The notes: generated by a model not told the origin, from the letters alone. DNA of 64,000 bases from Janthinobacterium violaceinigrum (GCF_009208555.1 NZ_WFLI01000017.1:1-64000), one strand, 5' to 3'. Positions 34,150 through 42,970 are shown, numbered from the stretch's first letter. Translations and numbers: made by a program.

Positions 34150-34980
34150 TTACGTGTTGGCCGGGCGGGCCTTGGTGGGCGGCGTGCCCATCACCTGGCT
34201 TTTATACGCCCACACGAGCAGCGCGATGGCGCCGACGATCATGGGCAAGGACAGCATCTGGCCCGACGTGATCGGCACGCCCAGCCACACGACTTCCCAG
34301 TCCGGCGTGCGGAAGTATTCCGTGAAGAAGCGCGCGCAGCCGTACAGCAGGGTGAACATGGCGCCCACGGCCATGCGCGGACGCTGCTTGCGCGCATACA
34401 GCCACAGGATGATGAACACCAAAATGCCGTCGACCAGCATCTGATAGATAGGCGACGGGTGCACGGGATACGGAATGCCCGGCCATTGCATGGCCCAGGG
34501 CAGGGTGTCCGGCGCGATGCGGCCCGGCAGTTCGGCGTTGATGAAGTTGCCCAGGCGGCCCGCCGCGTAGCCGAGCGGCACCAGCGGGGCGATGAAGTCG
34601 AGCACGTCGAACAGGTTGCGGCCCGCCTTGCGGCTCCACAGGTACATGGCCAGGATGACGCCGAGGAAACCGCCATGGAAGGACATGCCGCCATGCCACA
34701 CCATGAAGATCTCGAGCGGATTGTGCATGAAGTACTCGGGGCGGTAGAACAGCACTTCGCCCAGGCGTCCGCCGATCACCACGCCCAGCATGCCGTAGAA
34801 CAGCATGTCGTCGAGGTCTTCCTTCTTCCAGCCCAGCACGGCGATGTGCGGCTGCTTGATGCGCACGCGGCCCAGGATAATGAACAGGGCGAAGGCCAGC
34901 ACATACATCAGGCCGTACCAGTGCACGGCGAGCGGGCCGATCTGGATGGCTATCGGATCGGGCATCGGGTGTATCAGCAT
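34150..34980 (-). CDS. lgt: Prolipoprotein diacylglyceryl transferase
   Basis: 276 residues, seven predicted membrane helices. The key motifs are HWYGLMYVLAF, GVVIGGRLGEVLFYRPEYF, WHGGMSFHGGFLG and AAGRLGNFINAELPGR (the Lgt signature with its essential Arg and Asn). Lgt transfers diacylglycerol from phosphatidylglycerol to the lipobox cysteine of prolipoproteins at the inner membrane. The start has a weak GAAAG site. It is a single gene, not in an operon with thyA as in enterics. Confidence 0.95.
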   Translation of the reverse strand: MLIHPMPDPIAIQIGPLAVHWYGLMYVLAFALFIILGRVRIKQPHIAVLGWKKEDLDDMLFYGMLGVVIGGRLGEVLFYRPEYFMHNPLEIFMVWHGGMSFHGGFLGVILAMYLWSRKAGRNLFDVLDFIAPLVPLGYAAGRLGNFINAELPGRIAPDTLPWAMQWPGIPYPVHPSPIYQMLVDGILVFIILWLYARKQRPRMAVGAMFTLLYGCARFFTEYFRTPDWEVVWLGVPITSGQMLSLPMIVGAIALLVWAYKSQVMGTPPTKARPANT

Positions 34981-35059
34981 GGGGTTTCTTTCTTTGTTTA
35001 AAGCTAAGGTTGCGTAGTATGGCGGCGCTGGCGGTTTTTTGCCTTAGCGGCCACTTAAT

Positions 35060-35971
35060 TTAAGGGGCAGTACCGCCGATCTGCTTGCGCAGCAGCGCCA
35101 GAAAGCCCTGCAGCACGGCGGACGGATTGTCGCGGCGCCAGGCCAGGCCCGTTTCCACCAGCGGCGTAGCGTCTTGCAGCGGCCTGTATTCTACGCCCGG
35201 GCGCATCAGATTCGATACCGATTGTGGCACAAGCGCGATGCCCATGCCAGCCGAGACGAGGCTGACGATGGTTTGCATCTGGATCGCTTCCTGGCCGATC
35301 TGCGGCGTGATGCCGGCCGCGCGGAACACGCCGAGGATGGCGTCGTGCAGGGCGGGCGAGATTGCGCGCGGGAAGATGATCAGGGGCAGCGCCGGCAGGT
35401 CGCGTAGGCGCACGGGCCCCGGTGCCGCCAGGATGGCCAGGCCGGACGGCGCCGCCAGTACCAGCGGTTCGGCCAGCACGGGCAGGTAGTCGAGCGCCTC
35501 CTTTGCTTTTTCGGGCAGGGGCGGGATCAGCAGGCCCGCATCCGTGCGCCCGGCCAGCAGTTCGTCCAGCTGCAGGTCGGACGTGGCTTCCTGCAGGGCG
35601 ATCTGCACCTGCGGATAGGCCGTGCGGTAGGCGCGCAGCAAGGGCGGCAGCACGCTGTAGTCGGCCGAGGACACGAAGGCCAGGCTCAGACGGCCCGCCT
35701 CGCCCTGCGCGGCCCGCTGCACCAGCGCGGGCAAATCGTGCGCCTGCGCCAGCATCCGGCGCGCCTCGGGCAGCAGGGCGCTGCCGGCCGGCGTCAGCTG
35801 CACTTCGCGCCGCGTGCGCACGAACAGGGGCGCGCCCAGCAAGTCTTCCAGCGCCATGATGGTCTGCGACAGAGGCGGCTGCGTCATGTGCAGGCGCGCG
35901 GCGGCGCGGCCGAAGTGCAATTCCTCGGCGACGGTGACGAAATAGCGCAGCTGGCGCAGCTCAAGATTCAT
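35060..35971 (-). CDS. LysR-type transcriptional regulator
   Basis: 303 residues starting MNLELRQLRYFVTVAEELHF (ATG 35971, with GGAA six bases upstream; an ATG four codons earlier is possible). The N-terminal helix-turn-helix is FGRAAARLHMTQPPLSQTIMALEDLLG, followed by the ligand-binding domain (LSLAFVSSADYSVLPPLLRAYR onward). It is divergent from ilvD across 178 bases, so it may control that gene, but this subgroup (BenM/CatM-like start) more often governs aromatic or amino-acid functions elsewhere. The effector is unknown. Confidence 0.88.
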   Translation of the reverse strand: MNLELRQLRYFVTVAEELHFGRAAARLHMTQPPLSQTIMALEDLLGAPLFVRTRREVQLTPAGSALLPEARRMLAQAHDLPALVQRAAQGEAGRLSLAFVSSADYSVLPPLLRAYRTAYPQVQIALQEATSDLQLDELLAGRTDAGLLIPPLPEKAKEALDYLPVLAEPLVLAAPSGLAILAAPGPVRLRDLPALPLIIFPRAISPALHDAILGVFRAAGITPQIGQEAIQMQTIVSLVSAGMGIALVPQSVSNLMRPGVEYRPLQDATPLVETGLAWRRDNPSAVLQGFLALLRKQIGGTAP

Positions 35972-36149
35972 ATGCGTTTCCATGTGGAATAAGTCCTGTG
36001 ATACATAAAACGACTCACAGACACGTGCATCATATATTTGACAGTGGGGCGCGCGCAAGGCAATCTGGCGTACCCCCACTGTACGCAGGGTTTTGCCCTG
36101 GGCTCCCCGCCGCAGTCAGGCATCATTCATTTCTTGGAAGGTCCCCATC

Positions 36150-38021
36150 ATGCCGCAATACCGCTCCCGCACCACCACCCACGGCCGCAACATGGCTGGC
36201 GCCCGCGCCCTGTGGCGCGCCACAGGCATGAAGGATGGCGACTTCGACAAGCCGATCATCGCCGTCGTCAACTCGTTCACGCAATTCGTGCCCGGCCACG
36301 TGCACCTGAAGGACCTGGGGCAGATGGTGGCGCGCGAAATCGAAGCGGCCGGCGGCGTGGCCAAGGAATTCAATACCATTGCCGTCGATGACGGCATCGC
36401 CATGGGCCACGGCGGCATGCTGTATTCGCTGCCGTCGCGCGACCTGATCGCCGACTCCGTCGAATACATGGTCAACGCCCACTGCGCCGACGCCATGGTG
36501 TGCATCTCGAACTGCGACAAGATCACGCCGGGCATGCTGATGGCCGCCATGCGCATCAATATCCCCGTCGTGTTCATTTCCGGCGGGCCGATGGAAGCGG
36601 GCAAGGTCGTCAAGGTGGTCAACGGCACGCAGAAGATCATCAAGCTGGACCTGGTCGACGCCATGATCAAGGCGGGCGACAGCACGGTGTCCGATGCCGA
36701 CGTTGCCGAGATCGAGCGTTCGGCCTGTCCGACCTGCGGTTCCTGCTCCGGCATGTTCACGGCCAATTCGATGAACTGTCTGACCGAGGCGCTGGGCCTG
36801 GCCCTGCCCGGCAACGGCACCATCCTGGCCACGCACTCGGACCGCCAGCAGCTGTTCCTGCGCGCGGGCCGTCTGATCGTCGACCTGGCCAAGCGCCACT
36901 ACGAGCAGGACGACTATTCGGTGCTGCCACGCTCGATCGCCACCAAGGCCGCGTTTGAAAACGCGATGGCGCTCGACGTCTCCATGGGCGGCTCGACCAA
37001 CACCGTGCTGCACTTGCTGGCCGCCGCGCACGAGGCGGAAGTGGCATTCACGATGGCCGACATCGACCGCATCTCGCGCAAGGTGCCATGCCTGTGCAAG
37101 GTGGCGCCGATGACGGACAAATACCATATCGAGGACGTGCACCGCGCGGGCGGCATCGTGGGCATCCTGGGCGAACTGGCGCGCGCAGGCCTGCTTAACA
37201 CGACCCTGCCGACCATCCACGCGCCCACCCTGGCCGACGCCATCGCGCAGAACGACATCATGTGTACGGACAATCCGGCCGTGCATGAACTGTTCCGCGC
37301 CGCGCCGGGCGGCGTGCCCACGCAGACGGCGTTCTCGCAGTCCGAGCGCTTCGCGGCCGTCGACACGGACCGCAGCACGGGCTGCATCCGCGACAAGGCC
37401 CACGCGTATTCGCAGGATGGCGGCCTGGCCGTCTTGTACGGCAACCTGGCGGAAAAGGGCTGCATCGTCAAGACGGCGGGCGTCGATGAAAGCATTTTGA
37501 AATTCTCGGGCAAGGCGCGCGTGTTCGAAAGCCAGGACGCGGCCGTCGCAGCCATCCTGGAAGACACCGTGCATGAAGGCGACGTCGTCATCATCCGCTA
37601 CGAAGGCCCGAAAGGCGGTCCCGGCATGCAGGAAATGCTGTACCCGACGTCGTACATCAAATCGAAGGGCCTGGGCAAGGCGTGCGCGCTGTTCACGGAC
37701 GGGCGCTTCTCGGGCGGTTCCTCGGGCCTGGTGATCGGCCATGCGTCGCCGGAAGCGGCCGAAGGCGGCGCCATCGGCCTGGTGGAAGAGGGCGACTTCA
37801 TCGACATCGACATCCCCGAGCGCACCATCAACCTGCGCGTCACGGATGCCGAGCTGGCCGCGCGCCGCGCCGCCATGGAAGCGAAGGGCGATGCGGCCTG
37901 GCTGCCCGTCAACCGCGACCGCTACGTATCGCAGGCGCTGCAGGCGTATGCGGCGCTGACGACGTCGGCCGACCGGGGCGCCGTGCGCGATCTCTCCCAG
38001 CTGAAGAAGCAGAAACGCTGA
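36150..38021 (+). CDS. ilvD: Dihydroxy-acid dehydratase
   Basis: 623 residues, similar to E. coli IlvD (616). It converts 2,3-dihydroxyisovalerate or dihydroxymethylvalerate to the keto acids of valine, leucine and isoleucine synthesis. Iron-sulphur ligands lie in CISNCDKITPGMLMA and CPTCGSCSGMFTANSMN. The GGSTNTVLHLLA, GCIRDKAHAYSQDGG and DGRFSGGSSGLVIGH motifs are complete. The ATG at 36150 (MPQYRSRTTTHGRNM) follows GGAAGG. A LysR gene diverges from it, and a strong hairpin follows its stop. Confidence 0.96.
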   Translation: MPQYRSRTTTHGRNMAGARALWRATGMKDGDFDKPIIAVVNSFTQFVPGHVHLKDLGQMVAREIEAAGGVAKEFNTIAVDDGIAMGHGGMLYSLPSRDLIADSVEYMVNAHCADAMVCISNCDKITPGMLMAAMRINIPVVFISGGPMEAGKVVKVVNGTQKIIKLDLVDAMIKAGDSTVSDADVAEIERSACPTCGSCSGMFTANSMNCLTEALGLALPGNGTILATHSDRQQLFLRAGRLIVDLAKRHYEQDDYSVLPRSIATKAAFENAMALDVSMGGSTNTVLHLLAAAHEAEVAFTMADIDRISRKVPCLCKVAPMTDKYHIEDVHRAGGIVGILGELARAGLLNTTLPTIHAPTLADAIAQNDIMCTDNPAVHELFRAAPGGVPTQTAFSQSERFAAVDTDRSTGCIRDKAHAYSQDGGLAVLYGNLAEKGCIVKTAGVDESILKFSGKARVFESQDAAVAAILEDTVHEGDVVIIRYEGPKGGPGMQEMLYPTSYIKSKGLGKACALFTDGRFSGGSSGLVIGHASPEAAEGGAIGLVEEGDFIDIDIPERTINLRVTDAELAARRAAMEAKGDAAWLPVNRDRYVSQALQAYAALTTSADRGAVRDLSQLKKQKR

Positions 38022-38036
38022 TTTGTTGCATAAGTG

Positions 38037-38076
38037 CGACGGCCGGCCCCGTTTGACTGGACGGGGCCGGCCGTCG
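38037..38076 (+). terminator. 16-bp perfect hairpin after ilvD
   Basis: CGACGGCCGGCCCCGT and ACGGGGCCGGCCGTCG pair perfectly around an eight-base loop, 15 bases past the ilvD stop. There is no T-run, so it may act with Rho or as an RNA 3'-end protector. Confidence 0.65.
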
Positions 38077-38241
38077 TTACATCACCTTACAAACAACATG
38101 GTCATGGCCGCGCAGTTGGGGCAGAATAGGACTGCCTGCTGACTACATTGCGTTACTACATTGAAACGCTTGATCTGGGCTCGTGGTGCATCTGCGGAAA
38201 CACAGTAAAATGCCGCAGGAAGTAACTTTGGAGAAAAGACA

Positions 38242-38553
38242 ATGAAACGTTTTATGTTGGTGAGTGTATTGGCCGTGTCGGCCCTGGCATCGCAAGCAGC
38301 GTTGGCCAATCCTGACCTGGCGAAAGCAAAGAACTGCATGGCATGCCACGCAGTGAGCACGAAACTGGTGGGCCCGGCGTTCAAGGACGTGGCTGCCAAG
38401 TATGCCGGTCAGAAAGACGCGGAAGCCAAGCTCGTGGCGAAAGTCATGAAGGGCGGTTCCGGCACCTGGGGCGCGATCCCGATGCCAGCCAACCCGCAAG
38501 TGAGCGATGCGGAAGCCCACACCCTGGTCAAATGGGTACTGGCACAGAAATAA
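38242..38553 (+). CDS. Small class I cytochrome c (c-551/c-552 type)
   Basis: 103 residues. The signal peptide ends at ASQAALA, leaving a mature protein of about 80 residues. Heme attachment motif CMACH is at 32-36, and the axial Met is Met81 in GTWGAIPMPANP. This matches soluble periplasmic cytochrome c-551 electron carriers that donate to oxidases or nitrite reductase. AAGTAACTTTGGAG precedes the start. No partner enzyme is adjacent. A terminator follows at 38579-38607. Confidence 0.93.
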   Translation: MKRFMLVSVLAVSALASQAALANPDLAKAKNCMACHAVSTKLVGPAFKDVAAKYAGQKDAEAKLVAKVMKGGSGTWGAIPMPANPQVSDAEAHTLVKWVLAQK

Positions 38554-38574
38554 TCTGTGCCGCAGTACCTGCAA

Positions 38575-39585
38575 TTAGCGCGCCGGCAATCCCGGCGCGT
38601 TTTTTTTGTCCGCCGCCTGTTGCAGATTGCCCATGCCCTGCAGTGTCGCCCGCACCGCCTCGTCGAGCGGCGTATGCGGCTCCTGCCCCAGCACGGCCAG
38701 CAGGTGCGCGTTGTCCATGGACAAGGGCGTCTGCCATAAATAGCGCATCTCGCGCATTTCGCGCAGGGTCGCCACGAACGGCGACGCCAGCGCCATCAGC
38801 CACCACGGAAAGCGCCGGATGACGGGGCGCGTGCCCGACGCCTGTTCCACCACGCGGGCAACCGCCCCCGTCATTTGCCGGCCGTCGTGGTCCCAGTGGC
38901 CCGCCATGTGAAAGCGCGCAAACGGCGGCAAGGCGGCGCGCATGGCCAGCAACTGCACCATCGTGCGCGCCACATCGGGCAGGTAGGACCACTGGTGGCC
39001 CACGCCGGGCGCGCCCGGATACAGGATGCTGCGCACGGGCTGGCCAGGCTTGACGAGGCCTTGCGAAAACCAGTTATTGCCGGCGCGGGGACCGAAGAAG
39101 TCGCCCGCGCGCACGATCAGGACCCTGGCGCCCTGCGTGGCGGCCTTTTCCAGGCGCGCTTCCAGTTCCACGCGGATGGCGCCCTTGCGCGTCAGCGGGC
39201 GCTGCGGCGCGTCTTCCTTTAGCACGGGGAAGGCGTCGGGGCCGAAGTTGTACACGGTGCCGGGCAGCACGATGGTGGCGCCTTCGGCGATGGCCGCGGC
39301 GATGGTATTGTCCAGCATGGGCAGCACCAGCTGGCCCCAATGTCGGTAGCCGGGCGGGTTGACGGCGTGCACGATGACGGCGCAGCCCCGGGCGGCCGTC
39401 AGCACGTCCGCGCGCGACAGCGCATCGCCGCGCAGCCATTCGATGCGGTCGCCCCGCGGCGGCGGCGTTGCTCCCCGCGTCAGGGCGCGTACCTGCCAGC
39501 CCGCCGCCAGCAACTGGCGCACCATCTCGCCGCCGATGCCGCCGGTGGCGCCCAGTACCAATGCCGTGTTTTTCGTGTTTTCCAT
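38575..39585 (-). CDS. NAD-dependent epimerase/dehydratase family protein
   Basis: 336 residues from the second of two adjacent ATGs, which has the better spacing from GGAGG. The Rossmann nucleotide loop is TALVLGATGGIGGEMVRQL (residues 7-25). An extended-SDR fold follows, with VIVHAVNPPGYRHWG and a conserved LPGTVYNFGPDAFPVL segment in the place of the catalytic loop. The classical YxxxK is not clear, as in many atypical members. The substrate is unknown. It is divergent from a LysR regulator 91 bases away, a common arrangement for a regulated oxidoreductase. Confidence 0.82.
   Translation of the reverse strand: MENTKNTALVLGATGGIGGEMVRQLLAAGWQVRALTRGATPPPRGDRIEWLRGDALSRADVLTAARGCAVIVHAVNPPGYRHWGQLVLPMLDNTIAAAIAEGATIVLPGTVYNFGPDAFPVLKEDAPQRPLTRKGAIRVELEARLEKAATQGARVLIVRAGDFFGPRAGNNWFSQGLVKPGQPVRSILYPGAPGVGHQWSYLPDVARTMVQLLAMRAALPPFARFHMAGHWDHDGRQMTGAVARVVEQASGTRPVIRRFPWWLMALASPFVATLREMREMRYLWQTPLSMDNAHLLAVLGQEPHTPLDEAVRATLQGMGNLQQAADKKNAPGLPAR
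38579..38607 (+). terminator. Rho-independent terminator of the cytochrome c gene
   Basis: CGCGCCGG-CAATC-CCGGCGCG followed by eight T residues. The whole structure lies inside the last codons of the convergent epimerase gene (NAPGLPAR). Confidence 0.9.
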
Positions 39586-39676
39586 CATGACCTCCGTGTG
39601 GTTGATGGCGCCAGTATCTGCCGCGCAAGGCTAATTGGGAATTGACGAGCATCGCGTACAGGCTATACATTTATGT

Positions 39677-40579
39677 ATGACAAATTCGATTGCCTGGGAA
39701 TATTACCGTTCGCTGCTGGCCGTGCTGAGGCACGGCTCGCTGTCCGGCGCCGCTCGCGCGCTGGGCATCACGCAGCCCACTGCGGGCCGGCATATCGCCG
39801 CGCTCGAGCAGGCGCTGGGGGCGACCCTGTTCACGCGCTCCCAGTTGGGCTTGCTGCCCACGGAAGTGGCCCTGGCGCTGCGGCCCCATGCGGAAACCAT
39901 GGAGCATACGGCAGCCCTGATGGAGCGGGCTGCCAGCAGCCAAGGGCAGGGCGTGGCCGGCGTGGTGCGCATCGCGGCCAGCGAAGTGGTGGGCGTGGAA
40001 GTGCTGCCGCCTATCCTGGCCCGCCTGCGCGCGCGCCATCCGGGCTTGGTCATTGAATTGGTATTGAGCAATAAAGTACAGGATTTGCTGCGCCGGGAAG
40101 CGGACATTGCCGTGCGCATGCTGCGTCCCCGCCAGGAGCAGCTGGTGGCGCGCAAGGTGGGCGACATCGAACTGGGCCTGCATGCGCACGCGGACTATCT
40201 GGCGCGGCACGGCACGCCGCTGGCATTGGCGGATCTGGCGCACCACGCCGTCATCGGCTACGACGAGGCGAGCCCTTTCGTGCGCAACGCGGGCGCGGCC
40301 TTTCAGGAATTTGCGCGGGAAAACTTTGCCTGGCGCAGCGACAGCGACCTGGCGCAACTGGCCCTGCTACGCGCGGGCGCGGGCATCGGCGTGTGCCAGG
40401 CGGGACTGGCGGCGCGCGATCCATCGCTGCGGCGCGTGTTGCCGCAAGCGTTTGCGCTGCCCATGGAAACGTGGGTCACCATGCATGAAGACTTGCGCGG
40501 CAGCCTGCGCTGCCGCGCCACCTTCGACGCGCTGGCCGAAGGGTTACTGGCTTATGTAGCCGGACAGCAAGAACCGTAG
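39677..40579 (+). CDS. LysR-type transcriptional regulator
   Basis: 300 residues from MTNSIAWEYYRSLLAVLRHG. The helix-turn-helix is GSLSGAARALGITQPTAGRHIAALEQALG, and the effector domain starts near VVRIAASEVVGVEVLPPILA. It is divergent from the epimerase gene, its probable target. The ribosome binding site is weak. Its stop codon lies within the second copy of the dispersed repeat family A (40571-40669), so the last three codons and the stop are repeat-derived. Confidence 0.87.
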   Translation: MTNSIAWEYYRSLLAVLRHGSLSGAARALGITQPTAGRHIAALEQALGATLFTRSQLGLLPTEVALALRPHAETMEHTAALMERAASSQGQGVAGVVRIAASEVVGVEVLPPILARLRARHPGLVIELVLSNKVQDLLRREADIAVRMLRPRQEQLVARKVGDIELGLHAHADYLARHGTPLALADLAHHAVIGYDEASPFVRNAGAAFQEFARENFAWRSDSDLAQLALLRAGAGIGVCQAGLAARDPSLRRVLPQAFALPMETWVTMHEDLRGSLRCRATFDALAEGLLAYVAGQQEP

Positions 40580-40669
40580 CGAGCGGATGTGAGTTGTGGC
40601 CGAGAAGCGGAGCTGTGCGAATGCACAGTGAGCATCGCAGGCCGCAAATCGCGCCGCGCAGTAGGTTCT
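40571..40669 (-). repeat. Dispersed palindromic intergenic repeat, family A, copy 2
   Basis: About 99 bases in opposite orientation to copy 1 at 31563-31665. Shared blocks include GAACCGTAGCGAGCGG, GAGAAGCGGAG..., the perfect hairpin CTGTGC-GAAT-GCACAG and GCATCGCAGGCCGCAA. It overlaps the LysR stop codon and ends two bases before the stop of the convergent livK-like gene. Confidence 0.85.
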
Positions 40670-40670
40670 A

Positions 40671-41813
40671 TTATTTGACCACTTCCATCTTGGTCTTCTT
40701 GCCATCGCGATAGGTGAACAAGGTCAGTGCGCCATCCTTGATGTCGCCGTTGGCATCGAACGCAATCGGGCCCGTCACGCCCTGGTAGTGCACCTTGGCC
40801 AGGAAGGGCAGGTAGACGGACGGCTTCGACGATTTGGCGTCGGCCATGGCAGTGGCCATGGTCATCACGGCATCGTAGACGTAGGGCGCATACAGCTGTA
40901 CTTCCATATTGTATTTCTGCTTGTAGCGGGCGCGGAAATCGTCCATGCCTTTTTGCTGCGCGCCCGTCACGCCGCCCGCTTCCGCGCAGGTGACCATGTT
41001 TTCGCCCACGGCATCGCCCGCCAGCTGGCCCAGCGGTTCCGTGCACAGGCCGTCGCCGCCCATGAACTTGGCCTTGATGCCCAGCGCCTTCATCTGGCGC
41101 AGCATGGGGCCGCCCACGGAATCCATGCCGCCAAAGAAGATCAGGTCGGGATTCTTTGACTTGATGCTGGTGAGAATGGCATTGAAGTCGGTCGCATTGG
41201 CATTGGTAAATTCCTTGCCGACGATTTGCACGCCGGGCGCCGCCTTCTTGGCGCCCTTGACGAACTGCTCCGCCACGCCCTGGCCGTAGGCCGTGCGGTC
41301 ATCGATGACGGCGATTTTCTTTGCTTGCAGCTTGCCCACGGCATACGCGCCCAAGGTTCCTCCCAGCTTGTTGTCGTTGGCCACCACGCGGAAGGCCGTG
41401 TTGAATTTCTGCTGGGTATAGGTCGGGTTGGTGGCGGCCGGCGAAATCTGCGGAATGCCCGCATTGAAGTAAATGCGCGAGGCGGGTATCGTCGTGCCCG
41501 AATTCAGGTGGCCCACCACGCCATTGACCTTGGCGTCGACCAGTTTTTGCGCCACGGCCGTGCCCTGCTTGGGATCGGCCGCGTCATCTTCGGGCACCAG
41601 CACGAATTTCACGGCCTTGCCGTCGATCTTGAAGCCTTTGGCGTTCAAGTCCTCGATGGCCATCTTGGCCGCGTTCTCATTATCTTTGCCCAGGTGGGAG
41701 CTGGCGCCAGAGACCGGGGCGACGTGGCCGATCTTGATGATTTCCTGTGCGCCCGCATGGCCGGCAAAGGCGAGGGCGAGGGCGAGAGGAAGGACTTTGG
41801 TCTTGAGCAGCAT
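40671..41813 (-). CDS. Branched-chain amino acid ABC transporter substrate-binding protein
   Basis: 380 residues from ATG 41813 (GGAG seven bases upstream; an ATG two codons earlier has no usable spacing). The signal peptide MLLKTKVLPLALALAFAGHA is cleaved at AGAQ. The mature protein begins EIIKIGHVAPVSGASSHLGKDN, typical of LivJ/LivK type I binding proteins. VVGHLNSGTTIPASRIY, GIPQISPAATNP and IAVIDDRTAYGQG are characteristic. It captures leucine, isoleucine, valine or a relative in the periplasm. The permease and ATPase genes are not adjacent. Confidence 0.92.
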   Translation of the reverse strand: MLLKTKVLPLALALAFAGHAGAQEIIKIGHVAPVSGASSHLGKDNENAAKMAIEDLNAKGFKIDGKAVKFVLVPEDDAADPKQGTAVAQKLVDAKVNGVVGHLNSGTTIPASRIYFNAGIPQISPAATNPTYTQQKFNTAFRVVANDNKLGGTLGAYAVGKLQAKKIAVIDDRTAYGQGVAEQFVKGAKKAAPGVQIVGKEFTNANATDFNAILTSIKSKNPDLIFFGGMDSVGGPMLRQMKALGIKAKFMGGDGLCTEPLGQLAGDAVGENMVTCAEAGGVTGAQQKGMDDFRARYKQKYNMEVQLYAPYVYDAVMTMATAMADAKSSKPSVYLPFLAKVHYQGVTGPIAFDANGDIKDGALTLFTYRDGKKTKMEVVK

Positions 41814-42139
41814 AAACATTCTCCAATGGATAAAGATACGGCGGCGTCTCGTGAAAACCGCTTCGAGGGGCGGTACGTGTGAAGAAGGTACAACAAAAAA
41901 CAGGCGGCGCAAAGCCGCTTTTCGGGCTTTTTGCATTTTGTCGCAACAATCACCAAAGTGAGGCGCGATGCACCGATTTCGCAGGCGCGAGCGCACCAAA
42001 GAATGGCGTTGCAAGGGGGAAGGGTGTAAGAAAATCTGCGTTCTTCTACCCCAAAACGACATCCGGGGTCAGACCCTGAGGGTCTGACCCCAGCCGTTCG
42101 CTGTTTGGGGGGGGACGTGAGGGGATTACAGCAAGGGGA
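41814..42139. other. Intergenic region upstream of livK-like gene
   Basis: About 325 bases without a gene. It holds the promoter of the binding-protein gene, a GCGGC-GCAAA-GCCGC-TTTT hairpin near 41905-41930 that could terminate plus-strand transcription, and the palindrome at 42065-42091. Open frames here have no ribosome binding sites. Confidence 0.5.
42065..42091. repeat. Perfect 12-bp-arm palindrome, REP-like
   Basis: GGGGTCAGACCC-TGA-GGGTCTGACCCC. Symmetric, intergenic, with the GGGGTC...GACCCC ends common in short REP-like palindromes. Only one copy is seen in the window. Confidence 0.7.
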
Positions 42140-42541
42140 TTACGGCGCCGGCGGGTGCAAGTGCCCCAGCTCATGGCTCACCGCATGCGCGACGATCTGT
42201 TCCAGCGATTGCTGCAAGTCTTCGCGCAGGGCACCGCGCATGCCGATCAGGGCATTCTGCAGGGCCGTCTGCAGGACGTGGGCGATGCGTTCTTCCAGCA
42301 GGTGGTCGATCTTGCCCTGGACTTGATGCAGGATGCGCTGCGTCAGCCGCTGTTCGATGGCGTCCCAGTCGGGCTGCACGATGCTGGGCGGCAACGCTGG
42401 CGCTTGCCCGGCAGGCGGCGCTGCCGGGACAGGGGCCGCCGCTGGCACAACGGGTACCGCGGGCGCCGGCTCCGGCACATCCGGCCCCAGCAGCACTTCC
42501 GTCAGCAGGGGGATGCCCTGGTCGAATGGCGGCTGGTTCAT
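42140..42541 (-). CDS. DUF2486-like protein, downstream partner of holC
   Basis: 133 residues. N-terminal MNQPPFDQGIPLLTEVL with a Pro/Ala-rich linker (residues 25-50) leads to a helical C-terminal region (DAIEQRLTQRILHQVQGKID ... LQQSLEQIVAHAV). This resembles the DUF2486 proteins found after holC in Burkholderiales. Function is unknown. It overlaps holC by four bases (ATGA), so the two are coupled, and a role with the clamp loader is possible but unproven. Confidence 0.7.
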   Translation of the reverse strand: MNQPPFDQGIPLLTEVLLGPDVPEPAPAVPVVPAAAPVPAAPPAGQAPALPPSIVQPDWDAIEQRLTQRILHQVQGKIDHLLEERIAHVLQTALQNALIGMRGALREDLQQSLEQIVAHAVSHELGHLHPPAP

Positions 42542-42963
42542 GTCTTACCTGCAACGAAGTGCGTCGGCTGCACGTCCTGCTGGCGGTAGTGCAGGAAGCG
42601 CTGGCGGCCCGCCTGCGCATCTTGCTCATCCATGGAGACGATTTCGAAGATGCGCTGGAACTGCGCATAGTTGGGCGGCGGCAACTGCGACAGGTTGACG
42701 AGGATGTCGTGGTGCGGCACCTCCGCCGTCCCGTCATCGGTGAGGATGATGGGCGTCTGCGCGGCCAGCGGATCGCCGGCCAGCACGTGCGGCAGGAAAT
42801 CCGTGGCGGAAAACGTCCACATGGCGCGGTTCAAGGCGTCGAGCTGGGCGCCGTCTTGCGCCAGCACGACCACCTTGTTGCCGGCCATATAGGCCTTGCG
42901 CGCCAGGCGGCAGGCGTAGGCCAGCTTGTCCGGCACGTTGCTGTGAAAATCGACGCGGCTCAT
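42538..42963 (-). CDS. holC: DNA polymerase III subunit chi
   Basis: 141 residues. MSRVDFHSNVPDKLAYACRL, VVVLAQDGAQLDALNRAMWT, FLPHVLAGDPLAAQTPIILT and FERIFEIVS-like FQRIFEIVSMDEQDAQAGRQR match HolC along its length. Chi links the clamp loader (via psi) to single-stranded DNA binding protein. It begins seven bases after the M3 peptidase stop and overlaps DUF2486, making an operon with both. Confidence 0.92.
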   Translation of the reverse strand: MSRVDFHSNVPDKLAYACRLARKAYMAGNKVVVLAQDGAQLDALNRAMWTFSATDFLPHVLAGDPLAAQTPIILTDDGTAEVPHHDILVNLSQLPPPNYAQFQRIFEIVSMDEQDAQAGRQRFLHYRQQDVQPTHFVAGKT

Positions 42964-42970
42964 GGCGGAC

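Noticed and set aside
35972..36149. ilvD leader as a branched-chain amino-acid attenuator or riboswitch
   Set aside because: No run of Leu, Ile or Val codons in a leader peptide and no terminator-like stem were found between the LysR and ilvD starts.
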